64,000 nucleotides of DNA from Microbacterium testaceum (GTDB lineage: Bacteria; Actinomycetota; Actinomycetes; Actinomycetales; Microbacteriaceae): NCBI RefSeq assembly GCF_029761935.1, contig NZ_CP121699.1, positions 434,001-498,000 on the forward strand, read 5' to 3'. Positions 8,960 through 18,490 of the stretch are shown here, in pieces; position 1 is the first letter of the stretch; every line of letters begins with the position of its first letter. The translations under genes were made by a program, and so were the position numbers. The notes under the pieces are model-generated. The model did no database searches, was not told the origin of the DNA, and saw only the letters and a program-made list of their open reading frames with translations.

Positions 8960-10176
8960 TGGGTGGTCCGCTCCCGCTCGGAGACCCGGCCCCCGCCGAC
9001 GGACACCTGCCCGCCGACCTCGAGATCGACCCGACCGCCGACTTCGGCGTCTACCTGCACGTGCCGTTCTGCCGCGTGCGCTGCGGCTACTGCGACTTCA
9101 ACACCTACACCGCCAGCGAGCTGCGCGGCGCCCGGCAAGACGACTTCGCCGACACGCTGAACGCCGAGGTGCGTCTGGCGGGTGGAGTGATGGATGCCGC
9201 CGGTGGTCGCCGCGCGGCATCCACCGTCTTCTTCGGCGGAGGAACGCCCACCCTGCTGCCGCCGGGCGACCTGGCGCGCATGCTCGACGCGGTCCGCTCG
9301 GAGTTCGGAATCGCCGACGGGGCCGAGGTCACCGTCGAGGCCAACCCCGACACCGTCGACGACACGGTCGCCCGCACGCTCGCCGACGCCGGCGTCACCC
9401 GCCTGTCGATCGGCATGCAGTCGGCCCGGCCGCACGTGCTCGCCGCACTCGACCGCACCCACGATCCCGCGAACGTCGCCACGGCCGTCGCCGCGGCCCG
9501 CCGTGCCGGTCTCGACGTCTCGGTCGACCTCATCTACGGCGCGCCGGGAGAATCGCTCGACGACTGGCGCGCCTCTCTCGAAGCGGCCACGGCCCTCGAG
9601 CCCGACCACGTCTCGGCCTACGCGCTGATCGTCGAAGACGGCACCAAGCTCGCGCGCCAAATCCGCTCCGGGGTCGTGGCCGAGCCCTCCGACGACCTGC
9701 AAGCCGACATGTACGAGCTGGCCGACGACCTGCTCGCCGCCGCCGGATACGACTGGTACGAGGTGTCGAACTGGTCGCGCGACGTCGCGCACCGCTCGCG
9801 TCACAACCTCGCCTACTGGCGGGGGACCGACTGGTGGGGCTTCGGCCCGGGCGCGCACAGCCACGTCGCGGGGCTCCGCTGGTGGAACGTGAAGCACCCC
9901 GCCGCGTACGCCCAACGCCTGGCCTCGGTCGAATCGCCCGCGGCCGCGCGCGAGCGGCCCGACGAGACCGCGCGACGGCTGGAGTCGGTGCTGCTGCGCA
10001 GCCGCATCCGCGAGGGTCTGGCCGTGTCCGAGATCGTCGGCGAAGGGCGGAAGGCCGTGGCATCCCTCATCGCCGACGGTCTCATCGAGGGCCGGGATGC
10101 CGTTCACGGGCGCATCGTGCTGACGCTGCGGGGACGACTCCTGGCGGATGCCGTGGTGCGGGCGCTCACGGTCTGA
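8959..10176 (+). CDS. hemW: Heme chaperone HemW (radical SAM)
   Basis: 405 aa. The radical-SAM cluster motif CRVRCGYC (Cys 38, 42, 45) follows YLHVPF; EANPDT, GMQS and the C-terminal HemW domain (NLAYWRGTDWWGFGPGAHS) are all present. HemW binds a 4Fe-4S cluster and heme and is thought to deliver heme to hemoproteins; it was formerly annotated as coproporphyrinogen III oxidase. The cluster motif CxxxCxxC distinguishes HemW from HemN. ATG 8959 overlaps the stop of the DUF1990 gene. It sits upstream of hrcA-dnaJ as in many Gram-positive genomes. Confidence 0.93.
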   Translation: MGGPLPLGDPAPADGHLPADLEIDPTADFGVYLHVPFCRVRCGYCDFNTYTASELRGARQDDFADTLNAEVRLAGGVMDAAGGRRAASTVFFGGGTPTLLPPGDLARMLDAVRSEFGIADGAEVTVEANPDTVDDTVARTLADAGVTRLSIGMQSARPHVLAALDRTHDPANVATAVAAARRAGLDVSVDLIYGAPGESLDDWRASLEAATALEPDHVSAYALIVEDGTKLARQIRSGVVAEPSDDLQADMYELADDLLAAAGYDWYEVSNWSRDVAHRSRHNLAYWRGTDWWGFGPGAHSHVAGLRWWNVKHPAAYAQRLASVESPAAARERPDETARRLESVLLRSRIREGLAVSEIVGEGRKAVASLIADGLIEGRDAVHGRIVLTLRGRLLADAVVRALTV

Positions 10177-10280
10177 CCGGCGACGCGGCCGGTGGGGGAG
10201 CTCGTTCCGGTGCTCGCGTGCCGACCTCGCCGAGGGGGCTCTCGGGCGTTGAACGACCGGCGGAGGGCGACTCCGCGAGC

Positions 10281-10303
10281 CGCCTCGGCACCGTGCCGAG
10301 GCG
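10281..10303 (+). terminator. Hairpin between hemW and hrcA
   Basis: Perfect 11-bp inverted repeat (CGCCTCGGCAC / GTGCCGAGGCG) located 105 nt after the hemW stop and just upstream of the hrcA promoter. It probably ends hemW transcripts. No T-tract is present. Confidence 0.5.
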
Positions 10304-10309
10304 ATCCCG

Positions 10310-10341
10310 TAGAATTGGCACTCCGCAGATGCGAGTGCCAG
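10310..10341 (+). promoter_or_regulatory. CIRCE operator overlapping the hrcA promoter start
   Basis: The inverted repeat TTGGCACTC-N9-GAGTGCCAG at 10315-10341 fits the CIRCE element bound by HrcA (consensus TTAGCACTC-N9-GAGTGCTAA). A TAGAAT -10 box at 10310-10315 overlaps its left arm, so HrcA binding would occlude RNA polymerase. It predicts autoregulation of hrcA-dnaJ and heat induction. Confidence 0.85.
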
Positions 10342-10357
10342 ACGGGAGGAGCAGCTC

Positions 10358-11398
10358 ATGGTGTCGGAACGTGGCCTTCAGGTGCTCCGCGCGATCGTGC
10401 AGGACTACGTCGACACGCGCGAACCCGTCGGCAGCAAGGCGATCGTCGATCGGCACGCCTTCGGGGTGTCGGCAGCGACCATCCGCAACGACATGGCCCT
10501 GCTCGAGGACGAAGAGCTCATCGTCGCCCCGCACACCTCGTCGGGGCGCGTCCCCACCGACAAGGGATACCGCGTCTTCGTCGATCACCTCGCCGAGCTC
10601 CGCCCGCTCTCGGGCGCACAGCGCAGCGCCATCACGTCGTTCCTCGACGAAGCGGGCGACCTCGACGATCTGCTCGCCCGCACCGTCCGCGCGCTCACGC
10701 AGCTGACCGGACAGGTCGCGATCGTGCAGTACCCGTCGTTCGCCCGCGCCAACGTCAGTCACGTCGAACTGGTCGCCCTCGGCGGCCCGCGCGTGCTGGT
10801 GATCCTGGTGACCGACACGGGCCGGGTCTCGCAGCGCATCGCCCTCGTGCCCGCAGAACCCGGCGAGACCGACATCGTGCAGCTACGCGCTCGCGTCGGG
10901 GCGCTGCTCGTCGGGCGCAGCGTCGCCGATAGTTCGCAGCAGGTGCAAGCCGTGCTGGCCGACGGGCCGCGCCCGGGTGTCACGCTGGACGTGCTCGCCG
11001 ACGCGGTGCTGCGCATCGTGGGGGAGGAGCTCGAGGAGTTCCGTCAGGATCGCCTCGTCATGGCCGGCGCCGCGACCCTCGCCAAGCGCGAGTCCGACTT
11101 CCGCGGGAGCATCTACCCGCTGCTGGAGGCGATCGAAGAGCAGGTGACGCTCCTGCGTCTCATGAGCGAGATGGTGGCCGACGAGAAGGGGCTGTCGGCG
11201 AGCATCGGTCGTGAGAACGAGCCGTTCGGACTCATCGAGGCCTCGGTGCTCGCCAGCCGGTACGACGGATCCACCGGCGGGGCCCGCGTCGGGCTGCTCG
11301 GTCCAACGCGCATGGACTACTCGTCCAACCTCGCGGCGGTCCGTGCCGTCGCGCACTATCTGACCCGGATGCTCGAAGACGACGACGCGTCTCGCTGA
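10358..11398 (+). CDS. hrcA: Heat-inducible transcriptional repressor HrcA
   Basis: 346 aa. An N-terminal winged-helix domain ([22 protein letters not shown]) is followed by the GAF-like HrcA core and the C-terminal [16 protein letters not shown] region. HrcA represses chaperone genes through CIRCE and is reactivated by GroEL. The GGGAGGAGC ribosome site lies 6 nt before the ATG, and the CIRCE site lies immediately upstream. dnaJ follows 62 nt downstream. Confidence 0.96.
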   Translation: MVSERGLQVLRAIVQDYVDTREPVGSKAIVDRHAFGVSAATIRNDMALLEDEELIVAPHTSSGRVPTDKGYRVFVDHLAELRPLSGAQRSAITSFLDEAGDLDDLLARTVRALTQLTGQVAIVQYPSFARANVSHVELVALGGPRVLVILVTDTGRVSQRIALVPAEPGETDIVQLRARVGALLVGRSVADSSQQVQAVLADGPRPGVTLDVLADAVLRIVGEELEEFRQDRLVMAGAATLAKRESDFRGSIYPLLEAIEEQVTLLRLMSEMVADEKGLSASIGRENEPFGLIEASVLASRYDGSTGGARVGLLGPTRMDYSSNLAAVRAVAHYLTRMLEDDDASR

Positions 11399-11460
11399 CG
11401 TCGACTCCTTCGAGCACCCCACCCGAGAACGACCCCGCGCAAGCGGACAGGAAGGCGATT

Positions 11461-12585
11461 GTGGCTGACCACTACGAGGTCCTGGGCGTCGAACGCGATG
11501 CCAGCCCCGAAGACATCAAAAAGGCGTACCGCCGACTGGCACGCCAGCTGCACCCCGACGTGAACCCCGGAGAAGACGCCTCCGAGCGCTTCAAGCTGGT
11601 CACCCACGCCTACGACGTGCTGAGCGACCCCGAACAGCGCCGCCGGTACGACATGGGCGGCGACCAGAACCCCTTCGGCGGCGGGGGAGCGGCCGGCTTC
11701 GGCGGGTTCAGCGACATCTTCGAGACGTTCTTCGGCGGGGGCGGCCAGGGTGGTGGCGGACGGGGTCCGCGTCCGCGGTCGCGTCGCGAGCGGGGACAAG
11801 ACGCCCTGGTCCGCGTGACCCTCGACCTCGGCGATGTCGTCTTCGGTACCCACCGCGACCTCGAGGTCGACACAGCCGTGCTGTGCGAGACGTGCCAGGG
11901 CGCGTGCACGCAGCCCGGGACCAGCGAGGTCACGTGCGACATCTGCCACGGCTCCGGCCACGTGCAGCGCACGGTTCGCAGCCTGCTCGGGAACGTCGTC
12001 ACCAGTGCCCCCTGCAGCGTCTGCCAGGGTCACGGGACGACCATCCCCTACCCGTGCGGGACGTGCCAGGGTCAGGGCCGCGTTCGTGCGCGCCGCACGG
12101 TCTCGGTCGACATCCCCGCCGGCGTCGAGTCGGGCCTGCGTCTGCAGCTGCCCGGGTCGGGCGAGGTCGGTCCCGCCGGCGGCCCCAACGGCGACCTGTA
12201 CCTCGAGATCACGGTCGAAGCGCACGAGGCCTTCAGTCGCGAGGGAGACGACCTCGTCGCGACCCTCGAGGTGTCGATGCCGGATGCCATTCTCGGCACG
12301 AACACGTCTATCGAGTCCCTCGACGGCAGCGTCGACCTCGAAGTGCGCCCGGGCGTCCAGTCGGGCGACGTCTTGACCATCAAGGGCCGCGGGATCACGC
12401 CGCTGCGCGGAAGTCAGCGCGGCGACCTGCGCGTCGGAGTGCACGTGGTGACCCCCACGCGTCTGGACCACAGGGAGCGCGCCCTCATCGAGGAGTTCGC
12501 CAAGCGCACGAAGGCCCCCAAGCCGCGGCTGGCCGAGCACCAGCAGGGGATGTTCAGCAAGTTCCGCGACCGCTTCCGGCACTGA
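11461..12585 (+). CDS. dnaJ: Molecular chaperone DnaJ (DnaJ2 type, hrcA-linked)
   Basis: 374 aa, GTG start. The J-domain has HPD at LHPDVNPG; a Gly/Phe-rich linker ([14 protein letters not shown]) precedes a zinc-finger domain with four repeats ([32 protein letters not shown]). The first repeat ends in Cys instead of the usual Gly. It stimulates DnaK ATPase. The hrcA-dnaJ pairing marks it as the second, HrcA-regulated DnaJ of actinobacteria rather than the dnaK-operon copy. Confidence 0.94.
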   Translation: MADHYEVLGVERDASPEDIKKAYRRLARQLHPDVNPGEDASERFKLVTHAYDVLSDPEQRRRYDMGGDQNPFGGGGAAGFGGFSDIFETFFGGGGQGGGGRGPRPRSRRERGQDALVRVTLDLGDVVFGTHRDLEVDTAVLCETCQGACTQPGTSEVTCDICHGSGHVQRTVRSLLGNVVTSAPCSVCQGHGTTIPYPCGTCQGQGRVRARRTVSVDIPAGVESGLRLQLPGSGEVGPAGGPNGDLYLEITVEAHEAFSREGDDLVATLEVSMPDAILGTNTSIESLDGSVDLEVRPGVQSGDVLTIKGRGITPLRGSQRGDLRVGVHVVTPTRLDHRERALIEEFAKRTKAPKPRLAEHQQGMFSKFRDRFRH

Positions 12586-12587
12586 CC

Positions 12588-13322
12588 GTGGTGCTGCACT
12601 TCGTCACCGACGACGCCGGGAACGCCCACGCGAGCGACACCGTCGTGCTGACCGGCACCGAGGCGCACCACGCCGCCGCCGTGCGGCGCGTGCGCGTCGA
12701 TGAGGGGGTGACACTGGGCGACGGTCGCGGAGCCTGGCTCACGGGTGTCGTGACCGCGGCGTCACCGAAACAGGTCGAGGTACGGGTGACGGGGCGCGAG
12801 GTGGTCCCCGGACCCTCGCCGCGCTTCGTGCTCGTCCAGGCTCTGGCCAAGGGCGACCGCGACGAACTCGCCGTTCAGGCGGCGACCGAGCTCGGCGTCG
12901 ACGCGATCGTGCCCTGGCAGGCCTCGCGCAGCGTCTCGCGCTGGGATACCAAGGCCGACAAGGGCCTCGCCCGCTGGCGAACGATCGTCCGCGAAGCGGC
13001 CAAGCAGGCGCACCGGGCCTGGATCCCCGAGGTCGAGGGCGTGGCCCGCACGGCCGACCTCGTGCGTCTCGCCGCGACCTCGCTCGTGCTGGTGCTGGAG
13101 CCCTCGGCATCCGACCGTCTCACGTCCGTCGCGACAGAAGCCTCCAACGGGCGCGACGTCGTGCTCGTGGTCGGCCCCGAGGGCGGCATCGCGCCGGAGG
13201 AGCTCTCGGCCCTGGCCGATGCCGGCGCCCGACTCGTACGCCTGGGCGACACGGTCCTGCGCACCTCCACCGCGGGGGCCGCGGCCATCTCGGTCCTGTC
13301 GGCGGCGCACGGGCGCTGGTGA
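12588..13322 (+). CDS. rsmE: 16S rRNA (uracil-1498 N3)-methyltransferase
   Basis: 244 aa. An N-terminal PUA-like domain (VLTGTEAHHAAAVRRVRV) is followed by a SPOUT methyltransferase domain with the knot motifs VVGPEGGIAPEEL and GDTVLRTSTAGAAAIS. RsmE methylates U1498 in the decoding region of 16S rRNA. Translation probably starts at GTG 12588, or at the adjacent GTG 12591, two nt after the dnaJ stop. Confidence 0.92.
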   Translation: MVLHFVTDDAGNAHASDTVVLTGTEAHHAAAVRRVRVDEGVTLGDGRGAWLTGVVTAASPKQVEVRVTGREVVPGPSPRFVLVQALAKGDRDELAVQAATELGVDAIVPWQASRSVSRWDTKADKGLARWRTIVREAAKQAHRAWIPEVEGVARTADLVRLAATSLVLVLEPSASDRLTSVATEASNGRDVVLVVGPEGGIAPEELSALADAGARLVRLGDTVLRTSTAGAAAISVLSAAHGRW

Positions 13323-13387
13323 TCTGGGCCTCGCCTCGGCGCAACGGCCCCGCCTCGATGTCGGAGGCCCTCACTAGACTGGATGCC

Positions 13388-13735
13388 ATGAGCGAGCCGT
13401 CGATCTTCACGCGCATCCTGCAGGGCGAGATCCCCGCCGAGATCGTCGCCGAGACCGAGAACGCCTTCGCGATCCGCGACATCGCGCCCCAGGCGCCGGT
13501 GCACCTGCTGGTGATCCCCAAGACGCAGCAATACCGCAACGTCGTCGAGCTGGCCGCGGGCGACCCCGACCTGCTCACCGAGGTTATCGGCCTCGCGAAC
13601 TCCGTCGCCGCCGAGCACTCCGACGGCGACTTCCGTCTGATCTTCAACACCGGCGAGGGCGCCGGTCAGACCGTCTTCCATGTGCACGCCCACGTCCTCG
13701 CGGGCGGCCTGAACGAAAAGAGCCTGGGTGGCTGA
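13388..13735 (+). CDS. HIT family (histidine triad) protein
   Basis: 115 aa HINT/PKCI-like nucleotide-binding protein with the triad HVHAHV (His 98, 100, 102) and the N-terminal SIFTRILQGEIPAEIV. These proteins hydrolyse purine nucleotide phosphoramidates. The ATG at 13388 is selected because a TAGACT -10 box (13375-13380) lies 7 nt upstream, a leaderless configuration, and because the protein then has the family's usual length. The gene overlaps phoH by 8 nt. Confidence 0.92.
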   Translation: MSEPSIFTRILQGEIPAEIVAETENAFAIRDIAPQAPVHLLVIPKTQQYRNVVELAAGDPDLLTEVIGLANSVAAEHSDGDFRLIFNTGEGAGQTVFHVHAHVLAGGLNEKSLGG

Positions 13736-14810
13736 TTCCCCCGAAGAAACCGTTTCCGACCGCATCGAGGTCGACGGCGTGGCCATGGTGCAACTGCTCG
13801 GCCCGCAGGATCGCCTGCTGCGCGTCGTCGAGAAGGAGCACCCCGACGTCGACGTGCACGTGCGCGGCAACGAGATCACCCTCTCGGGCACGCCCGACGC
13901 GGTGCGCGCGGCCCGCGGCCTCGTCGACGAACTGCTCAGCATGACCCGCTCGGGTCACGGACTCGACCCGGCCGACGTGACCAGCTCGAACCGCATGCTG
14001 CGCTCCGACGGCGGCCCCCGTCCGTCCGAGGTCATGGGCGAGGCGATCCTGTCGTCGCGCGGCAAGACCATCCGGCCCAAGACCGCTGGTCAGAAGGAGT
14101 ACGTCGACGCCATCGACGAAAACACGATCGTGTTCGGCATCGGCCCCGCCGGTACCGGCAAGACCTACCTCGCGATGGCGAAGGCCGTGCAGGCGCTGCA
14201 GCGCAAAGAGGTCAACCGCATCATCCTCACGCGTCCCGCCGTCGAGGCGGGGGAGCGGCTCGGGTTTCTCCCCGGCACGCTCACTGACAAGATCGACCCG
14301 TACCTGCGGCCGCTCTACGACGCGCTCAACGAGATGATGGACCCCGACATCGTCCCCAAGCTCATGGCGACGGGAACGATCGAGGTCGCCCCACTGGCCT
14401 ACATGCGTGGTCGCACGCTCAACGACTCGTTCGTCGTGCTCGACGAGGCGCAGAACACCACGCCCGAGCAGATGAAGATGTTCCTCACGCGCCTGGGCTT
14501 CGGCACGCGCATGGTCGTCACCGGCGACATCACGCAGGTCGACCTTCCGCAGGGCGCCTCGGGACTGCGCCTCGTCACGCGGGTCCTCGACGACATCGAC
14601 GACATCCACTTCTCGCGCCTGACCAGCGACGACGTCGTTCGACACAACCTCGTCGGCCGCATCGTCGATGCGTACAGCGAATACGACGAGAAGCGCCTGG
14701 CCGCTCGACGTGAACGCGACGAGGCCTCCGAATTCGCCACCCGTGCGGAGCGACGCGGCCCCGGTGCCGCCGGTCCCCGCGATCACCTCCCGAGACGAAA
14801 CCGCTCATGA
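13728..14810 (+). CDS. phoH: PhoH family ATPase
   Basis: 360 aa, GTG start inside the 3' end of the HIT gene. Walker A GPAGTGKT lies at residues 139-146 and Walker B appears as FVVLDEAQN; the N-terminal KH-like region comes first. PhoH-like (PhoL/YbeZ) proteins pair with YbeY in ribosome and rRNA processing and are predicted RNA helicases. The immediate overlap with ybeY (ATGA) supports this role. Confidence 0.93.
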   Translation: MADSPEETVSDRIEVDGVAMVQLLGPQDRLLRVVEKEHPDVDVHVRGNEITLSGTPDAVRAARGLVDELLSMTRSGHGLDPADVTSSNRMLRSDGGPRPSEVMGEAILSSRGKTIRPKTAGQKEYVDAIDENTIVFGIGPAGTGKTYLAMAKAVQALQRKEVNRIILTRPAVEAGERLGFLPGTLTDKIDPYLRPLYDALNEMMDPDIVPKLMATGTIEVAPLAYMRGRTLNDSFVVLDEAQNTTPEQMKMFLTRLGFGTRMVVTGDITQVDLPQGASGLRLVTRVLDDIDDIHFSRLTSDDVVRHNLVGRIVDAYSEYDEKRLAARRERDEASEFATRAERRGPGAAGPRDHLPRRNRS

Positions 14811-15274
14811 CGATCGAGATCAACAACGAGTCCGACCACCAGATCGACGAGCAGGTCCTGCTGCGTCTGATGGAGTTCAACCTCCAGGAGCTGCACGTCA
14901 GTCCCGACGCCGACGTGGCCATCGTGCTCGTCGACGAGGGTGCCATGGAGTCCCTGCACGTGCAGTGGATGGACGAGCCCGGCCCCACCGACGTGCTGAG
15001 CTTCCCGATGGACGAGCTGCGTCCGGGCTCCGAAGACGCCCCGACCCCCGCGGGCCTGCTGGGCGACATCGTGCTCTGCCCGGCCGTCGCCGAGACCCAG
15101 GCGGTCGCCGCGAAGCACTCGACGCAGGACGAACTGATCCTGCTCACGACGCACGGCCTGCTGCACCTCCTCGGCTTCGACCACGCCGAGCCCGATGAGG
15201 AGCGCGAGATGTTCGGTCTGCAGCGCGAGCTCATCGCCGGCTTCCAGGCCGTCGAGCGCCAGCGCCGCGCATGA
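14807..15274 (+). CDS. ybeY: Endoribonuclease YbeY
   Basis: 155 aa. The zinc-binding motif HGLLHLLGFDH is present (His 116, 120, 126), preceded by TDVLSFPMDE. YbeY is a single-strand endoribonuclease for 16S rRNA 3' maturation and ribosome quality control. The ATG overlaps the phoH stop by 4 nt, and the stop overlaps the next gene in the same way. Confidence 0.95.
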   Translation: MTIEINNESDHQIDEQVLLRLMEFNLQELHVSPDADVAIVLVDEGAMESLHVQWMDEPGPTDVLSFPMDELRPGSEDAPTPAGLLGDIVLCPAVAETQAVAAKHSTQDELILLTTHGLLHLLGFDHAEPDEEREMFGLQRELIAGFQAVERQRRA

Positions 15275-16581
15275 CCGAGGCCCTCCTCCTCGTCGCCGCG
15301 TTCCTGCTCGTCGCCTTCGGCGGGCTGATGGCGGCGTTCGAGGCGGCCCTGGGCGTGACCTCGAGAGTCGATCTGATCGAGCTCGGATCGGGCGGCCGTA
15401 ACGCTCGGGCACTACGCCGCATCGGCGACGACACCAATGCCCACGTCACCGCCGTCTCGTTCATCCGCGTTCTGGCCGAGACGACCGCCGCCGTGCTCGT
15501 CGCGGCCGCGTTCATGCTGATCTTCGACAACATCCTGCTCGCCGTTCTGGCCGCGGCGGTGCTGATGACGGGCATCTCGTTCGTCGCCGTCGGGGCGAGC
15601 CCGCGCTCAGTCGGACGCCAGCACGCTCGGGGGCTCCTGCGAGGCGGCGCGCCCGTCATCCGGGGGATGCGAATCCTGCTCGGACCCCTCGCACACGGGC
15701 TCGTGGCCGTGGGGAACCGCGTCACGCCGGGAGTCGCGCACTCGACGTCGTTCGCGTCGGAAGAGCAGTTGCTCAGCATCATCGACGAAGCGGCTGAGAA
15801 CGAACTCATCGAAGAGGACGACCGCGAACTCATCCACTCGGTCTTCGACTTCACCGACCGCTATGTGCGCGAGGTCATGGTGCCCCGCACCGACATGGTG
15901 AGCGTGGACGCGGCCGCCACCTCGCGCGAGGCCCTGGCCCTCTTCCTCGAGAAGGGCGTCTCGCGCATCCCCCTCGCCGATGACGAAGCCGACGATGTCG
16001 TGGGCGTGCTGTACCTGAAGGACCTCGTCCAGTTCGGCTTCCGCGACGAGGCCGGGTGGCGTGATGCTCCGATCCGCCGCATCGCGCGGCCCGCGGTCTT
16101 CGTCCCCGAGTCGATGAAGGCCGAGACCCTGCTGCAGCAGATGAAGAAAGACGCCGTGCATGTGTGCCTCGTCGTCGACGAGTACGGCGGCGTCGCGGGT
16201 CTCGTGACCCTTGAAGACCTCATCGAGGAGCTCGTGGGCGAGATCGCCGACGAGTACGACGCCCCCTCGACCGAGATCGTGGAGCTACCCGACGGCCGAT
16301 ACCGCGTCAACGCGCGGCTGGGCCTCGACGAGGTCGGCGACCTGTTCGGTCTCGAGCTCGACGACGAAGACGTCGACTCGATCGGCGGGCTTCTGGGCAA
16401 GGCGCTCGGCCGTATCCCGCAGCCCGGCGCCACCGCCGAGCACTCCGGCCTCGTGATGACCGGCGGGGCCTCTCGCGGCCGCAACCGCGGAATCGCCACC
16501 GTGATCGTGGAGCGGGCTGAGACGATGGACGATGAAGACGCCGAGGCCGACGCCTCGTCGCGTGAGAGGAACGACAGATGA
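15271..16581 (+). CDS. Hemolysin C/CorC-type CNNM membrane protein with CBS pair
   Basis: 436 aa. The N-terminal CNNM (DUF21) membrane domain has about three or four hydrophobic segments. It is followed by a CBS pair starting at VREVMVPRTDMVSV and by the CorC_HlyC domain (YRVNARLGLDEVGDLFGL). The acidic tail is rich in Asp/Glu. Family members are linked to Mg2+/Co2+ export. It sits between ybeY and era, overlapping both by 4 nt, which is the usual position of this gene in actinobacteria. Confidence 0.88.
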   Translation: MTEALLLVAAFLLVAFGGLMAAFEAALGVTSRVDLIELGSGGRNARALRRIGDDTNAHVTAVSFIRVLAETTAAVLVAAAFMLIFDNILLAVLAAAVLMTGISFVAVGASPRSVGRQHARGLLRGGAPVIRGMRILLGPLAHGLVAVGNRVTPGVAHSTSFASEEQLLSIIDEAAENELIEEDDRELIHSVFDFTDRYVREVMVPRTDMVSVDAAATSREALALFLEKGVSRIPLADDEADDVVGVLYLKDLVQFGFRDEAGWRDAPIRRIARPAVFVPESMKAETLLQQMKKDAVHVCLVVDEYGGVAGLVTLEDLIEELVGEIADEYDAPSTEIVELPDGRYRVNARLGLDEVGDLFGLELDDEDVDSIGGLLGKALGRIPQPGATAEHSGLVMTGGASRGRNRGIATVIVERAETMDDEDAEADASSRERNDR

Positions 16582-17471
16582 CCGACACCCGATCCGGTTT
16601 CGTGACCTTCGTGGGCCGGCCGAACGTCGGCAAGTCCACGCTGACCAACGCCCTCGTGGGCGAGAAGGTCGCCATCACGAGCGACAAGCCGCAGACCACC
16701 CGCCGCGCGATCCGAGGCATCGTCAACCGTCCGGCCGGCCAGCTCGTAGTGGTCGACACCCCCGGCATCCACCGCCCCCGCACCCTGCTCGGTCAGCGGC
16801 TGAACGACCTCGTCGAGCAGGTGCTCGGCGACGTCGACGTGATCGCGTTCTGCGCCCCCGCGACCGAAAAGGTCGGCCCCGGAGACCGCCGCATCGCCGA
16901 GTCGCTCTCGGGCTACCCGCGGGCCAAGAAGGTCGCTCTGGTGACCAAGACCGACGCCGCGACGCGGGATCAGATCACCGAGCGCCTCATCGAGGTCGAC
17001 GCCCTGCGCGAGGACTGGGCCGCGGTGATCCCGCTCTCGGCCGTGACGAACGACCAGCTCGACGTGCTGAGCGACGAGTTGCTGGCGCTCATGCCGGTCG
17101 GGCCCGCTCTGTACGACGACGATGTGGTCACCGACGAGGCCCTCGACGACCGCATCGCGGAGATCATCCGCGAGGCCGCCCTCCACGGCGTGCGCGACGA
17201 GCTCCCGCACTCGATCGCCGTGACCGTCGACGACGTCGCCAAGCGCGAAGACAGCGATCTCACCGACGTGTGGGCCAACATCGTCGTCGAGCGCGACAGC
17301 CAGAAGGCGATCATCATCGGCAAGAAGGGCTCGCGCCTGGCCGACGTCGGCGCACGCGCCCGCGCCGGCATCGAGCCGCTCGTGGGCGGACGCGTCTACC
17401 TCTCGCTTCACGTCCGCGTGGCCAAGGAGTGGCAGCGCGACCCGAAGCAGCTCGGCCGCCTGGGCTTCTGA
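16578..17471 (+). CDS. era: GTPase Era
   Basis: 297 aa. G1 GRPNVGKST (residues 13-21), the switch region QTTRRAIRGI, G3 DTPGIH and TKTD (G4) precede a C-terminal KH domain (IVERDSQKAIIIGKKGSRL). Era binds the 3' end of 16S rRNA in 30S assembly. It closes the hrcA-to-era chain, in which several neighbours also act in ribosome maturation. Confidence 0.96.
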   Translation: MTDTRSGFVTFVGRPNVGKSTLTNALVGEKVAITSDKPQTTRRAIRGIVNRPAGQLVVVDTPGIHRPRTLLGQRLNDLVEQVLGDVDVIAFCAPATEKVGPGDRRIAESLSGYPRAKKVALVTKTDAATRDQITERLIEVDALREDWAAVIPLSAVTNDQLDVLSDELLALMPVGPALYDDDVVTDEALDDRIAEIIREAALHGVRDELPHSIAVTVDDVAKREDSDLTDVWANIVVERDSQKAIIIGKKGSRLADVGARARAGIEPLVGGRVYLSLHVRVAKEWQRDPKQLGRLGF

Positions 17472-17542
17472 CCGACCCGGGCAGCACACCTCACGCCGGG
17501 GGCTACGCTCAGCGGCGACGACGCGAAACGAAAGGCGTGACC

Positions 17543-18490
17543 ATGGCGAAGAGGTGGACGGCTCCGGCTCCCGGGCCCATCGATCAGTGGAGCTTCGACG
17601 AGGTCGAGGTCGCACCCCCCGGTTCGGGCGAGGTGACGATCCGCGTGCACGCGGCGGGTGTGAACCCGGCCGATGCGAAGCACGTCGCCTCGGCGCGTCC
17701 CGGCGCGGAGTTCCCCGTGCCGATCGGCTACGAACTCTCGGGCGAGGTCACGGCCGTCGGTCCCGGTGCCGTCGGCGGCTCGGGCGAGCTGACGGTCGGC
17801 GACGAGGTCGTCGCGTTCCGCGTGCAAGGCGCCTACGCGACCAAGATCACGGTTCCGGCCCGCGACGTGTTCGCCAAGCCCGCGACCCTCTCGCACGCCG
17901 AGGCGGCGAACCTGCTGCTGGCCGGCACCACCGCGGCCGAGATGATCCAGGTCACCCGCGTGACCGAGGGTGAGACGGTGCTGCTGCACGCGGCGTCCGG
18001 CGCAGTGGGCGTGAGCCTGCTCCAGCAGGCGCGCGAGCTCGGCGTCCGCGTGATCGGCACGGTGGGTCCGGATGCCGAGGACTCGGCGGAACGCGTCCGT
18101 CGCTACGGCGGTGTCCCGGTGGCCTACGGCGACGGACTGCGCGAGCGCGTCGAAGAGGCGGCCGAGGGCGCCCCGATCGCCGCCGCGTGGGACGCCGTGG
18201 GCACCGACGAGGCCATCGACGTCTCTCTCGCCCTCGTGGCGAAGCGCGACCGCATCGTCACGATCGTCGATCCCGAGCGTGCGAAGGCCGACGGGTTCCT
18301 CTGGATCGCCGGAGCGCGGCCCGAGAGCGCCCGCTTCCGCGACATCGCGCGTGCGCGGGTGCTGGAGCTCGCGGCGTCCGGAGTTCTCAAGGTTCCCGTC
18401 GCGCGCACCTACCCGCTCGCCGAGGCGATCGACGCGGTGCGCTTCGTCATGGACGGCCACCCCGGCGGCAAGGTCGCCCTGCTGCCGTGA
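17543..18490 (+). CDS. NADP-dependent quinone-oxidoreductase-like (MDR) protein
   Basis: 315 aa medium-chain dehydrogenase/reductase. An N-terminal GroES-like domain (VHAAGVNPADAKHV) is followed by a Rossmann domain with the glycine motif LLHAASGAVGVSLLQQA. The structural-zinc cysteines of alcohol dehydrogenases are absent, as in the zeta-crystallin/quinone oxidoreductase branch. The substrate is unknown. The TGA overlaps the GTG of the acetyltransferase gene, so the two are coupled. Confidence 0.85.
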   Translation: MAKRWTAPAPGPIDQWSFDEVEVAPPGSGEVTIRVHAAGVNPADAKHVASARPGAEFPVPIGYELSGEVTAVGPGAVGGSGELTVGDEVVAFRVQGAYATKITVPARDVFAKPATLSHAEAANLLLAGTTAAEMIQVTRVTEGETVLLHAASGAVGVSLLQQARELGVRVIGTVGPDAEDSAERVRRYGGVPVAYGDGLRERVEEAAEGAPIAAAWDAVGTDEAIDVSLALVAKRDRIVTIVDPERAKADGFLWIAGARPESARFRDIARARVLELAASGVLKVPVARTYPLAEAIDAVRFVMDGHPGGKVALLP